Shown here one piece after another: positions 1 through 7,706 of a stretch of 16,024 bases of DNA. Positions within the stretch are counted from its first letter, which is position 1, and each line of letters starts with the position of its first letter. Made by a program: the position numbers and the translations under genes. Origin of the DNA: Opitutia bacterium (GTDB taxonomy: Bacteria; Verrucomicrobiota; Verrucomicrobiia; Opitutales; JANYEO01); contig JANYEO010000147.1 of the NCBI GenBank assembly GCA_025363025.1, positions 1 to 16,024 of the forward strand. The letters are read 5' to 3'. Below the pieces are notes generated by a model, which saw only the letters and a list, made by a program, of their open reading frames with translations, had not been told where the DNA came from and ran no database searches.

Positions 1-1153
1 CCTCGAAGGCTTCGGGACTGGTGATCCCGATGGTGACTAAGCGAGCGGCAACGTCATCCGCAATACCTGCAATATGACTGATACCGGCCACTGCTTTTTG
101 GATGCGAGCATCGAAGCCAGTGGCTTCTTGAAACTCTTTTGTAATATCAAGCCGCCACCCCATAAGTTTGGAGATGAGCTTGGCATTGCGCCCACGGCTC
201 CCCAAAACAAGAGCAATGTCGGCATCTGCTACTTCAAAATATAACCGGCGCTCTGCCTCGTCTATGCGTACGTTTTTGGCGATAGCAGGGTGGATCGCTT
301 CTTCAAGCATCCGCCGCGGCTCCTCATAATAACGGATAATATCAACCTTTTCGCCAGCAAGCTCCCGCACAATGCCTTTTACCCGGCCACCACGGGCCCC
401 AACACAGGCCCCGACGGGATCCACTTTTGGATCAGCTGAGTCTACCGCGATTTTGGTACGGTACCCTGGCTCCCGAGCAAATGCCTTGAGGATGACTGTA
501 CCATCGGCAATTTCCCCAACCTCGAGCTCAAACAAACGGCGAACAAACTGAGGGCTAGCGCGGCTTAAAATAAGCTCTGGCCCGCGAGGTGTGGTTTCGA
601 TATTTAAAAGCAGGGCGCGTACGCGTTCGCCCGGAGCATAATCCTCCGTCGGGACACGCTCCCGGGGGGGCATAGTGGCCTCGGCTTTTCCAAGATCGAC
701 AATAAGATCCCCCCGTTCCCAGCGGCGGACAGTCCCCGTCACGATATCGCCTACTTGGTCTTTATAATCGTCAAAAATACGTTCTTTCTCAAACTGGCGG
801 ATACGTTGATTGATTGCCTGACGCACTGTTTGAGCCGCTATACGGCCGAGCAAAGCAGGATCTAGCTCTTTGTGTACAATGTCCCCCAATTTTGGATGAT
901 CTGTATAACGCTGTGCTTTTTCGATATGAATATCCGTCTTAGGATCGGAGACAGAATCGACCACCGTCAGACAAACACTGGCCTTTAAAGCCCCTGTACG
1001 AGGGTTAATATCGACCTCAAGGATTTGGCCAGCCGTCTCCCCTTTTTCGGCGGCAGCACGAATGGCCGAGGCGATCGCGGCAATCATATCTGCGCGCGCG
1101 ATCCCTTTTTCTTTCTCCATGTATTCTAGGACGGCCAGGATTTCGCTACTCAT
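1..1153 (-). CDS. nusA: Transcription termination/antitermination factor NusA (3' end cut by window edge)
   Basis: NusA binds RNA polymerase and modulates pausing, intrinsic termination and antitermination in the cytoplasm. The minus-strand frame runs open from ATG at 1153 to the window edge, giving 384 codons. It starts MSSEILAVLEYMEKEKGIAR and has the NusA N-terminal polymerase-binding domain (about 1-125). An S1 domain follows (about 133-200, starting GDIVTGTVRRWERGDLIVDL). KH1 contains DPVGACVGARGGRVKGIV and KH2 contains GSRGRNAKLISKLMGW. The last residues look like the start of a C-terminal helix-hairpin-helix region (GIADDVAARLVTIGI). No frameshift is seen. The gene has its own likely promoter and a structured leader, and the gene upstream is a thioredoxin-like protein rather than the usual rimP. 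No Shine-Dalgarno sequence precedes the ATG. Identification is secure; the C-terminal end is outside the window. Confidence 0.97.
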   Translation of the reverse strand, partial: MSSEILAVLEYMEKEKGIARADMIAAIASAIRAAAEKGETAGQILEVDINPRTGALKASVCLTVVDSVSDPKTDIHIEKAQRYTDHPKLGDIVHKELDPALLGRIAAQTVRQAINQRIRQFEKERIFDDYKDQVGDIVTGTVRRWERGDLIVDLGKAEATMPPRERVPTEDYAPGERVRALLLNIETTPRGPELILSRASPQFVRRLFELEVGEIADGTVILKAFAREPGYRTKIAVDSADPKVDPVGACVGARGGRVKGIVRELAGEKVDIIRYYEEPRRMLEEAIHPAIAKNVRIDEAERRLYFEVADADIALVLGSRGRNAKLISKLMGWRLDITKEFQEATGFDARIQKAVAGISHIAGIADDVAARLVTIGITSPEAFE

Positions 1154-1169
1154 GTGTGGATGTTATGCT

Positions 1170-1213
1170 AAAAAAAATGCGTCTCGCAAACCCCCTTTTT
1201 CTAGTAGCGGGTT
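1170..1213 (-). terminator. Terminator-like hairpins in the nusA leader
   Basis: Between the promoter and the nusA ATG the minus strand holds AACCC (1209-1213) pairing with GGGTT (1189-1193). Immediately after comes TGCG-AGA-CGCA (1178-1188), then eight Ts (1170-1177), 16 nt before the start codon. The stems are short (5 and 4 bp), so this is a weak intrinsic terminator at best. Its place in the nusA leader makes attenuation a reasonable hypothesis. Confidence 0.35.
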
Positions 1214-1231
1214 ATTCAGACAATTGGCAGG

Positions 1232-1260
1232 AGGGTAGGAAGCAGAATAGAGCCTGTCAA
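1232..1260 (-). promoter_or_regulatory. Sigma70-type promoter of nusA
   Basis: On the minus strand a perfect -35 TTGACA (1255-1260) is followed by a 17-nt spacer and TACCCT (1232-1237) as -10. The -10 is weak but keeps the conserved TA...T. It lies about 80 nt upstream of the nusA ATG and downstream of the thioredoxin-like gene, so nusA probably has its own transcript. Confidence 0.6.
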
Positions 1261-1368
1261 GTCCCCAAGGTGGAGAAGTAACAGCGAATACGCATCTTTT
1301 TAGGTAATGAGACCGGCCGAGGCGAAATTTTCGGCTTAGGAGCTGAAATTTACAGACCGCAGTAGCGG

Positions 1369-2022
1369 CTATTGGGCAACTGGCAAGGCCTCTAGTCCTA
1401 AAGCCGTACGAAGTTCGTCACTCGTTTTGGGAGCCGGCACTACGGGAGCAGCTATTGACTTCGATCTCTCATTAGATAAAAGCAACCGAGACACATAATC
1501 CAGAACACGATCAGGTCCTAAATATTTGGCTCCATCAAACGAATCAGCCAAAATAGTGCCGGCAGCATCCAAGAAAATAAGATCTGGGATGCCCGGGCCC
1601 GCGAGTTTATTAATAAAATCGAGCTTATCCTTCCACTCAAAAGCCAAAGCGGGCCAGGGCATCCCCGCCCCTAGCATGTACTGCCGCATATCACGCTCGG
1701 TATAATCTTGGCTAACTAAAATAACTTGGATGCCTTTGTCATTTAACTGCTTGTTATTATAATACTGAACAAGCTTAGGCGTAAACACTTTGCAAGGCGG
1801 GCACCAATGGGCAGAAAAATACACTAAATAATAATCGTAGACCCTATCGGCCGTATAAGAAGAAAAAAGACCCGTAGCCTCGGCCGCTCTTTGATCTACG
1901 ACAGGGCGAACTAAACGACCTTGAAGTAAGGACTCCATTTTCATGGGGGCATCCCCTGCATAAGAACCCAGCGCACTGAGCAAAAAAATTGAAAAAGCGA
2001 GAAAACGTAAAGGGGTGTACAT
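1369..2022 (-). CDS. Exported thioredoxin-like (nucleoredoxin/TlpA-type) protein
   Basis: A 217-residue protein with an N-terminal signal peptide (hydrophobic 6-19, likely cleavage after SYA at 22), so it probably acts outside the cytoplasmic membrane. The thioredoxin domain (about 60-180) carries the redox site W73-C74-P-P-C77 in FSAHWCPPCKVFTPKL. The likely cis-proline is P146 in GIPDLIFLD. The AHWCPPCKxFTP context resembles the nucleoredoxin/tryparedoxin-like thioredoxin_8 family. WCPPC is common in thiol reductases or disulfide exchange proteins, but the partner is unknown. The C-terminal tail (about 185-217) is rich in Ala, Pro and Ser. It lies 33 nt after the prepilin peptidase stop and probably shares its transcript. 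The call as an exported thioredoxin fold is firm; the exact substrate is not. Confidence 0.85.
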   Translation of the reverse strand: MYTPLRFLAFSIFLLSALGSYAGDAPMKMESLLQGRLVRPVVDQRAAEATGLFSSYTADRVYDYYLVYFSAHWCPPCKVFTPKLVQYYNNKQLNDKGIQVILVSQDYTERDMRQYMLGAGMPWPALAFEWKDKLDFINKLAGPGIPDLIFLDAAGTILADSFDGAKYLGPDRVLDYVSRLLLSNERSKSIAAPVVPAPKTSDELRTALGLEALPVAQ

Positions 2023-2055
2023 AATTAAAGAGAGTGTTAATTTAAAGAGAGCTGT

Positions 2056-3000
2056 TTACTGAAGCAAGAGCGAAAGCCCCTGCTGCAACTGTTTGATAAA
2101 TTGAGGGCAAGCCTCCTGAAAAAAGAAAAAATAAACCGCCCCGGCCAAAGATAACCAGGGACCAAAAGGAACGGCCACTCCACACGCCAGGGGCAATGAT
2201 TCCTCTGATTCAACCAAAGGACCCTCTTCCGAAAAAGCAGAAGCCGGCAAGCGAGGCCCTAATGGAATACCAAACAATTTCTCCATAATGAGTGCGATCC
2301 CGATAAAAAGGCAGCCAAAAACAGAACCAATGAACAAAGCGAACAAAGCCCCCCACGGCCCTGTGAAGGCGGCAATAATACCCATCCAATAAGCGTCTCC
2401 CAGGCCCATAGCGGGTTTACGTAATATACCCTCGAGCCCAGTGGAAACCCATAAGAGCCCACCTGTACTCAAACATAAAGCCGAAAAAGCAGCCCCTAGC
2501 CCCCCCCAAGGAGTTAAAGCCCCGTGCAATTCAGGCACGCAGTACGAACAAACAAGGCCTAAAATAACCCCTAGTATTAAAAGCGGCTCTGGCAGGGTAA
2601 AGGTTTCAAAATCCACCACACTGCCGGCCATGAGGAGGCTGGCAAAAACCATACCCACCCCTGCAACCGGCCAAGGCAATACCGCCCAAGATAATAAAAA
2701 CAAGCCCCCGGTGAAAAGCTCTACCCAGAAATACCGGCGTGAAAAAGGCTCTTGGCAAGAACGACAACGCCCCCGCAGGAGCAAGTAGCTAAGTAAGGGA
2801 AGATTATCATACCAATAAATATGCGCCCCACACGGCACACAGCGAGAACGCGGCGTGACAACGGACTCCCCTTTTGGCCAGCGACTAATGCAGACATTTA
2901 AAAAGCTACCGATAATAGTCCCAAAAGAAAAAACAGCCAACCCTCCTAGCGGGCTCGGGAAACGTAAAACGTCAAAGAATAAAGAAAAAGCGTTATGCAC
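2056..3000 (-). CDS. pilD: Type IV prepilin peptidase / N-methyltransferase
   Basis: An integral membrane aspartyl protease that cleaves leader peptides from type IV pilin-like or type II secretion pseudopilin precursors. The reading frame is open from an ATG at 3081 (341 aa), but that start overlaps aroE by 58 nt. I prefer the GTG at 2998-3000 (VHNAFSLFF..., 314 aa), 23 nt past the aroE stop. In numbering from 3081, the family pattern is complete: SFLNVCISRWP (59-69), a cytoplasmic zinc-type tetracysteine set (C81xxC84 and C106xxC109), catalytic D157 in VVDFETFTLP and D229 in GLGDAYW, then FGPWLSLAG near the C-terminus. About 30 extra polar residues (270-300, acidic) separate late membrane helices. 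No pilin or secretion gene is in the window, so the system it serves (PilD, GspO or ComC type) is not determined. It lies between aroE and the exported thioredoxin in one direction. Confidence 0.93.
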   Translation of the reverse strand: MHNAFSLFFDVLRFPSPLGGLAVFSFGTIIGSFLNVCISRWPKGESVVTPRSRCVPCGAHIYWYDNLPLLSYLLLRGRCRSCQEPFSRRYFWVELFTGGLFLLSWAVLPWPVAGVGMVFASLLMAGSVVDFETFTLPEPLLILGVILGLVCSYCVPELHGALTPWGGLGAAFSALCLSTGGLLWVSTGLEGILRKPAMGLGDAYWMGIIAAFTGPWGALFALFIGSVFGCLFIGIALIMEKLFGIPLGPRLPASAFSEEGPLVESEESLPLACGVAVPFGPWLSLAGAVYFFFFQEACPQFIKQLQQGLSLLLQ

Positions 3001-3023
3001 AGGGAAAAGAATATTTTGCCCTA

Positions 3024-4025
3024 CTAGGGTCTTATTAAGGCGTTTAGCATAAGTGCCGTAGCAATAAACTGCCCCGTCCATTGCTCCAAGGCCAAAGCCC
3101 CTTGACGGGCTAACATCAAACGGCCATCGGCCGCGCGCAAGCCTTTTTCCCTCACGGCGTGCACCATAGGCGTTTCGTTTTGGCTATAGGCCATGTCATA
3201 TAAACTCGCGGAAGGACCGAATAAACTTAAGGGAATAGGAAGCGGATCTGATTCAGAAAGACCTTGCGGCGTGGCCTGCACAAAAAGGGCATTTTTAGGT
3301 AAGTCCGCCGGAATGTCCTTAAAAAGAAAGGAATGCCACTGGACATCGGGTGAACACAAAGGCTTTAAAGCGGCCTCCAGAGCTTCGAGGCGGGCCGAAG
3401 AACGATTCCCTACATACACCGTCTTAACCCCCTCTTGCAACAATTGATAAATAGCCGCTCGTGCCCCGCCGCCCGCGCCCCACACCACAACCGGAACCTG
3501 CGCCCAATCGATACTGGGCGGAAGGCCGAATGATGAGACCTCCAATGCACGGCCAGGAGCCTGCGCTAATAAATGCTCGGCCGCGTATAAAAAGCCTTCG
3601 GCATCTTTATTATCCCCTTCATAGCCCATGGGGGTGCGGGTCAGGACGTTTACCGCGCCAATTGCCTGGGCCCTTGAAGTAAGCCCCGTTAGCAGAGGGA
3701 TAATGGCAATTTTATGAGGAATCGTAACATTAAGCCCCATAAAACCACGACTATGAAAGAGCGGCAGAGCATGCTTCAGTTCTTCTGCGGCAACTTTAAC
3801 TTTAATATAATGCCAAGCAAAAAATTGACTATCAACCGCTGCAAGAGCTTCGAGAGCCGTCTTGTGCATGCGTGGGCTGAGGGAATGGGCCACTGGATCC
3901 CCTATTACGGCCAAGAAGGTACCTGCGCGCCGGCGGCTACGTAAATCATCCAAACTAAAGACATGATTTGTAGCCGGATCTATACAACGAGACCTAAGAG
4001 CCTGAACAGAGAGAAGCGGGGTCAT
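3024..4025 (-). CDS. aroE: Shikimate 5-dehydrogenase
   Basis: Catalyses the NADPH-dependent reduction of 3-dehydroshikimate to shikimate in aromatic amino acid synthesis, in the cytoplasm. The 333-residue protein is longer than the usual 270-290 because of about 38 extra N-terminal residues and a short insert near 160-175. Substrate-binding S48xS50 lies in GDPVAHSLSPRMHK. Catalytic K105 is in NVTIPHK and catalytic D141 is in GDNKDAEGF. The nucleotide-binding loop is GAGGGARA (183-190), and N207-R208 in GNRSSAR fits NADP preference. The C-terminal QGALALEQWTGQ helix is present. The first ATG is at 4025; a later start near the conserved domain cannot be excluded. It is probably the first gene of the cluster with prepilin peptidase and the thioredoxin-like gene. 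Confidence 0.95.
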   Translation of the reverse strand: MTPLLSVQALRSRCIDPATNHVFSLDDLRSRRRAGTFLAVIGDPVAHSLSPRMHKTALEALAAVDSQFFAWHYIKVKVAAEELKHALPLFHSRGFMGLNVTIPHKIAIIPLLTGLTSRAQAIGAVNVLTRTPMGYEGDNKDAEGFLYAAEHLLAQAPGRALEVSSFGLPPSIDWAQVPVVVWGAGGGARAAIYQLLQEGVKTVYVGNRSSARLEALEAALKPLCSPDVQWHSFLFKDIPADLPKNALFVQATPQGLSESDPLPIPLSLFGPSASLYDMAYSQNETPMVHAVREKGLRAADGRLMLARQGALALEQWTGQFIATALMLNALIRP

Positions 4026-4052
4026 AAAAATAAATTCGATGCAGTTCTATTC

Positions 4053-4061
4053 ATATTATCA
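4053..4061 (-). promoter_or_regulatory. Candidate extended -10 promoter for aroE
   Basis: The minus strand reads TGATAATATG: an extended -10 of TG, one base, then TAATAT (4053-4058), about 28 nt before the aroE ATG. No good -35 stands at the right distance. The same bases overlap a TATGAAT heptamer (4049-4055) seen at other gene starts here. Confidence 0.35.
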
Positions 4062-4138
4062 GGCAATTACAACAACTCACCTTTTTTTAGCTGACAAATG
4101 CGACTTTTTCTTTCACACGTTAAACCCTGCGCCTGTAG

Positions 4139-4214
4139 GCCGGCTTAGCTCAGCTGGTAGAGCACCCGCCTTGTAAGCGGAAGGTCGTCGGTTCGATTCC
4201 GACAGCCGGCTCCA
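4139..4214 (+). tRNA. tRNA-Thr (anticodon UGU)
   Basis: A full 76-nt cloverleaf with encoded CCA. The acceptor stem GCCGGCT pairs with AGCCGGC. The D arm is GCTC...GAGC. The anticodon loop CTTGTAA gives TGT, reading ACA (Thr). The T arm is GTCGG-TTCGATT-CCGAC. The first anticodon-stem pair appears to be a C-A mismatch. Confidence 0.97.
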
Positions 4215-4246
4215 GAGCAGCTTTAATGCTGCATGGAACCTTTGCC

Positions 4247-4320
4247 TGCCTGGTAGTGTAATGGTAGCACCACGGATTCTGATTCCGTTTGTCTAGGTTC
4301 GAGCCCTAGCCGGGCAACCA
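4247..4320 (+). tRNA. tRNA-Gln (anticodon CUG)
   Basis: A 74-nt cloverleaf with encoded CCA, 32 nt after tRNA-Thr. The acceptor TGCCTGG pairs with CCGGGCA, including one T-G pair. The anticodon stem ACGGA/TCCGT encloses TTCTGAT, giving CTG, which reads CAG (Gln). The T arm is CTAGG-TTCGAGC-CCTAG. A UUG-anticodon partner would be needed for CAA codons and must lie elsewhere. The two tRNAs are probably co-transcribed. Confidence 0.96.
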
Positions 4321-4338
4321 AAGGAGATAGCGACCGCG

Positions 4339-4650
4339 TTAAAAACCTTTATCTGGAATAACAGCGCGAGAAATGGTAAAACCCGCATGATGCCGTGCAT
4401 CAAAAGCCGTACGTGTCTGAACTTCGCGGATGAAGCCTTTTAAAGTAGTTTGAACGGCCTCAAGAAATGCCTGCACTTCTGCCTCTGCCCCTTCGGCCTC
4501 TAAATAGACCCGGCCGTCTGCCAAATTCTGCACCATGCCGGTAACTGAAAAGCCCTGTGCAAGCTGGACCGTTTGATAACGAAACCCCACACCTTGCACA
4601 TGCCCGACGAACCAAGCTTGCAATCGAAAAACAGCGCCTTCCATATCCAA
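4339..4650 (-). CDS. acyP: Acylphosphatase
   Basis: A small cytoplasmic enzyme that hydrolyses acyl phosphates. The 103-residue length is close to the usual 90-100. The signature GHVQGVGFRYQT is at about 16-27, with the phosphate-binding arginine in GFR. The second signature TGMVQNLADGRVYLEAEG is at about 37-54, with the catalytic Asn in VQNL. An in-frame ATG two codons downstream (M3) is an equally possible start. It is the last gene of the sppA cluster, only 3 nt after the stop of the small membrane protein gene. Its 3' end faces the tRNA-Gln gene 18 nt away, so any read-through from here would be antisense to the tRNAs. Confidence 0.95.
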   Translation of the reverse strand: MDMEGAVFRLQAWFVGHVQGVGFRYQTVQLAQGFSVTGMVQNLADGRVYLEAEGAEAEVQAFLEAVQTTLKGFIREVQTRTAFDARHHAGFTISRAVIPDKGF

Positions 4651-4653
4651 AAT

Positions 4654-4758
4654 TTACTTTAAATAGAAAAACACTACCCAAGGTAGTACGATGAGTAACA
4701 CCATCAAAAGTAAGAGCAAACGGCGTGCGCGGACGGCCTTGGGAGACAGTTTAGACAT
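4654..4758 (-). CDS. Small one-TM membrane protein (34 aa), unrecognised
   Basis: A short frame from ATG at 4758 to TAA at 4654 encodes 34 residues. The basic N-terminus MSKLSPKAVRARR is followed by a continuous hydrophobic helix (about 14-33: LLLLLMVLLIVLPWVVFFYL) and a final Lys. The positive-inside rule predicts a cytoplasmic N-terminus. The ATG is 6 nt after the sppA stop and the stop is 3 nt before the acylphosphatase ATG, so it fills the gap exactly as an operon member would. Its composition (basic cap, uninterrupted hydrophobic segment, aromatic end) is unlikely for random non-coding DNA. I do not recognise a family. It could be an SppA accessory protein, but only position suggests this. 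Confidence 0.7.
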   Translation of the reverse strand: MSKLSPKAVRARRLLLLLMVLLIVLPWVVFFYLK

Positions 4759-4764
4759 AAAGTA

Positions 4765-6543
4765 TTAAAATGTAGGCTGAGTCATAATCAACTTAGCCTC
4801 CGGAACCCCGCTTCCACGGGTTAATTGCTCTATAAAAGGCTTATAAGCTGAAATAAGTTGCACAAAAGGAAACCAGCCTTGGCCATAATGAGCCAAACGA
4901 TCGCTCAAAGAATAATCCGGCCCTACGTGAACGATCTGGTATTTATCAACCTTTAGCTGACTGGCAACGGCTTCGACTGCAGCCTTGAGCGAGCCAAAGT
5001 GATCAATTAAAGCAAGGTCTTTAGCCCGCACCCCTGACCATACACGGCCCTGGGCCACGGCTTCTACCGCTTCTAAAGACAGATGCCGGCCAGCCGCTAC
5101 TTTTTCTATAAAATGCTGATAACCATTGGCCACAAACTGTTGCAAGTGCGCCATCTCCTCGGGTGTGCGAGGACGCGTATAGGTCTGCATGCAACCCGCA
5201 AAAGGTCCTGTTTTAACCCCATCAAACGTAACCCCATGATCATGTGCAAGTGCTTGAAGATTTGTCACAAAGCTAAAGTCGCCAATGGAGCCGGTAATCG
5301 TCAACGGGCTGGCAAAAATAGTGGGGGCCTCCATCGCAATCCAATAGCCACCAGAAGCTGCAACATCCCCAAACGAGACCACCAAAGGTTTAGCCGCGGA
5401 AACAAGCCCCACTTCACGCGAGATAACCTCTGAGGCAAGCCCACTGCCCCCTCCGCTATTAATACGTAATACTACCCCCTCAATCTCATCATCTTTGCGC
5501 AAAGCCCGTAAAAGATGAGCTAAATGATCCCCCCCGATTTGATCTGGGGTACCCTCTCCGTCCACGATGCTACCTTCTGCATAGACAATGGCAATTTTAG
5601 GCCCCACGCCGTAAGGATCCTTTTTCGAAGGGAGCGCCTCGCGGGCATAATCAAACATATTAACTTGGGCAAAACTTTGAATATCGGGGTCTTTACTGCC
5701 TTTAGACATTAATAGATCCAGTACTTGGTCAAAATAAACAAGCTCGTCCACTAATTGATGATCTTTCACATCCCGCGCATCCCAAATAGGGGCCTTGTGC
5801 GATAATGCCTGGACTTCCTCCGGCGTTAAATGGCGAGCAACTGCAATATCGGCTACCAATTGCCCCCATAAATCATCTATTAGTGCTTGCTGAGACTCGC
5901 GATTTTCTGGGCTAAAATCCGCCCGGGTAAACGGCTCTAAGGCAGATTTATATTTACCCACACGCGCTTCCTGAAGGCCGACCCCATAACGCTCCATTGC
6001 GCCAAAAAAGAAAGGTGACTCCATAGACATACCACTGAAAACCAAAATACCCTGAGGGTTCATTAAAAACTGATCGCACGCAGATAAAATGTAATAATCC
6101 TGCCCTGTGCCTAATTGAAAATATGAAATAACCGGTTTACCCGAGGCCCTAAAGGCTTGAATAGCCTCCCGCGCTTCAAATAATTGAGCTAGACCTGCTC
6201 CGCTATCACTGGCATTGCCCGTCATAAAAAGCCCGACGATACGATCGTCTTTTGCAGCGCGCTCTAAAGCCGTATGAAAATCCCATAACGGAATGCCCTT
6301 ATCTGACCCCAGCCCTAAGTGAGCCAAAATACGGCCATGCAAAGAGGTATCAGCCTCAGGACGCTCTACCAGGCCTTCCCTCCAATCCATTACCAGAAAG
6401 CTTTTGGGTTTAATTTCTGCCGGGCGATTGCCCATAAAAAACCCAATTGCGAACAAAACAGTAAAAAGAGCCACAACCCCCCAAACTGCAGACAGCAAGA
6501 AACGCAAAATACCGAGAATAAGTTTAAATAAGAGGGATAGCAT
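4765..6543 (-). CDS. sppA: Signal peptide peptidase SppA (67K type)
   Basis: A membrane-bound Ser/Lys peptidase that degrades signal peptides left in the membrane after protein export. At 592 residues it matches the long, two-domain SppA of E. coli (about 618) rather than the short Bacillus form. One N-terminal TM segment (about 8-37) anchors the protein. In the N-terminal domain the catalytic lysine is K197 (VGKYKSALEPF). In the C-terminal domain the nucleophile is S397 (GDVAASGGYW), preceded by RINSGGGSG (360-368) and followed by TGSIGDFSF. Both catalytic residues are present, so it should be active. It heads a tight cluster with a 34-aa membrane protein and acylphosphatase. It diverges from the peptide importer operon with a 151-bp shared upstream region. 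The region before the ATG has no Shine-Dalgarno match. Confidence 0.95.
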   Translation of the reverse strand: MLSLLFKLILGILRFLLSAVWGVVALFTVLFAIGFFMGNRPAEIKPKSFLVMDWREGLVERPEADTSLHGRILAHLGLGSDKGIPLWDFHTALERAAKDDRIVGLFMTGNASDSGAGLAQLFEAREAIQAFRASGKPVISYFQLGTGQDYYILSACDQFLMNPQGILVFSGMSMESPFFFGAMERYGVGLQEARVGKYKSALEPFTRADFSPENRESQQALIDDLWGQLVADIAVARHLTPEEVQALSHKAPIWDARDVKDHQLVDELVYFDQVLDLLMSKGSKDPDIQSFAQVNMFDYAREALPSKKDPYGVGPKIAIVYAEGSIVDGEGTPDQIGGDHLAHLLRALRKDDEIEGVVLRINSGGGSGLASEVISREVGLVSAAKPLVVSFGDVAASGGYWIAMEAPTIFASPLTITGSIGDFSFVTNLQALAHDHGVTFDGVKTGPFAGCMQTYTRPRTPEEMAHLQQFVANGYQHFIEKVAAGRHLSLEAVEAVAQGRVWSGVRAKDLALIDHFGSLKAAVEAVASQLKVDKYQIVHVGPDYSLSDRLAHYGQGWFPFVQLISAYKPFIEQLTRGSGVPEAKLIMTQPTF

Positions 6544-6617
6544 AAGTGATAAAGAGCTTTATCTAATGTAAAATAGGTCAGTGAGCAATCGTAGAATATA
6601 ACTAACAAATAGATGAG

Positions 6618-6645
6618 TTGTATTTACACCTAATTGCGCTACAAT
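6618..6645 (+). promoter_or_regulatory. Candidate promoter of the peptide importer operon
   Basis: TTGTAT (6618-6623), a 16-nt spacer and TACAAT (6640-6645; 5 of 6 match the -10 consensus) lie about 50 nt before the first permease ATG. An ATTCATA heptamer (6657-6663) sits just after the expected transcription start. A weaker opposite-strand promoter for sppA must lie in the same gap, but I could not place it with confidence. Confidence 0.45.
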
Positions 6646-6694
6646 CGGAATTCTTCATTCATAAGCCATTCACCCAAGCTAAAACTTCCTGCCC

Positions 6695-7699
6695 ATGTGG
6701 GCCTATATTGCACGCCGCCTGCTCCTGATCCCCTTAACATTACTGGGGATTACCCTCATTGTATTTGCCCTAACACGGCTGGTACCGGGAGGGCCGCTTG
6801 AGCGCGCTTTAATGGAAATTCAAATGGGGGGGCACAGTAAGGGCGTGTCGACCTCCCCTTTATCAGAGGAACAGCTAAGTGGCCTAAAAACTTATTACGG
6901 CCTCGATCAACCTTGGCCGGTGGCTTATGGGCACTGGATCCTCAAAATAATGCAAGGAGACCTGGGAGAGTCTCAACGTTATAATGACCCCGTCTGGGAT
7001 ATGGTCATCGCAAGACTGCCCATTTCCTTATTTTATGGGCTAACGGCCATGATCCTCACCTATGGGATATGCGTACCCCTTGGGATTTTAAAAGCCATGA
7101 AGCCCCACGGATGGCTAGATAAAGGAAGCTCTATCATGATTTTCCTCGGCTATGCCCTCCCTAATTATGTACTGGGAAGCTTTTTACTCGTCGTATTTGC
7201 AGGGTACTTAGATTGGTTTCCTCTCGGAGGCTTTATTTCAGATGATTTTGAAACGTTAACTTTCTGGAAAAAAATCCAAGACCTTATCCATCATAGCATC
7301 CTTCCCTTGTGCTGTTATTTAGTCGGTAGCTTTGCATTTGTAACGCTACTGATACGCAATACCCTCATCGAACAACTCGCCGCAGACTTTATGCGAACGG
7401 CTATCGCGAAGGGCCTTTCTTTTAAACAAGCTGTTTGGCGACATGGATTACGTAATGCACTCGTCCCCCTAGCAACAGATTTTGGGCAAAATTTAACCCT
7501 GGTGCTCTCCGGCTCTTTCCTCATCGAAACGCTCTTCGATATCGATGGCTTTGGTCTGCTTGGCTATAACGCGATTCTGGACCGTGACTACCCGATTGTC
7601 ATGGGCATCCTCTTTCTGTCCGCCCTACTCTTTTTATTAGGTAATTTAATTTCAGACCTACTCCTGGCCTGGGTAGACCCACGCGTACGCTTTCAATAA
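6695..7699 (+). CDS. yejB: Peptide ABC transporter permease, YejB-like
   Basis: An inner-membrane permease of an oligopeptide importer (OppB/DppB family). It has the family N-terminus (MWAYIARRLLLIPLTLLGIT), VPGGPLERALMEIQ (30-43) and about six TM segments. The EAA loop that contacts the ATPase is at 231-259 (DFMRTAIAKGLSFKQ...RNALVPL). The end is VDPRVRF. Features shared with YejB rather than classical OppB are the GGPxxxALxEIxxG segment and FPLGGFISDDFETLTFWKKI (175-194), close to YejB's FPLRGLVSANFDSLP region. YejABEF in enterobacteria imports peptides and microcin C. The gene is first in the operon and is followed 7 nt later by the second permease. The family call is firm and the Yej subtype likely. 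Confidence 0.9.
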   Translation: MWAYIARRLLLIPLTLLGITLIVFALTRLVPGGPLERALMEIQMGGHSKGVSTSPLSEEQLSGLKTYYGLDQPWPVAYGHWILKIMQGDLGESQRYNDPVWDMVIARLPISLFYGLTAMILTYGICVPLGILKAMKPHGWLDKGSSIMIFLGYALPNYVLGSFLLVVFAGYLDWFPLGGFISDDFETLTFWKKIQDLIHHSILPLCCYLVGSFAFVTLLIRNTLIEQLAADFMRTAIAKGLSFKQAVWRHGLRNALVPLATDFGQNLTLVLSGSFLIETLFDIDGFGLLGYNAILDRDYPIVMGILFLSALLFLLGNLISDLLLAWVDPRVRFQ

Positions 7700-7706
7700 A
7701 ACCCCT

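Noticed and set aside
1316..1335. GCCGA/TCGGC dyad after the thioredoxin-like gene as a terminator
   Set aside because: The stem is 5 bp with a 10-nt loop and no T-run follows on either strand.
2441..3052. Plus-strand ORFs of 115 and 65 residues opposite prepilin peptidase
   Set aside because: They are antisense to a gene with complete family motifs and show Lys/Pro/Ser-rich, low-order composition without any recognisable domain.
3001..3081. Upstream ATG start for prepilin peptidase
   Set aside because: It would overlap aroE by 58 nt and adds a polar 27-residue segment not typical of the family; the GTG at 2998-3000 clears the aroE stop.
5083..5433. Plus-strand 116-residue ORF opposite sppA
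   Set aside because: Antisense to the SppA C-terminal catalytic domain; no domain or promoter support.
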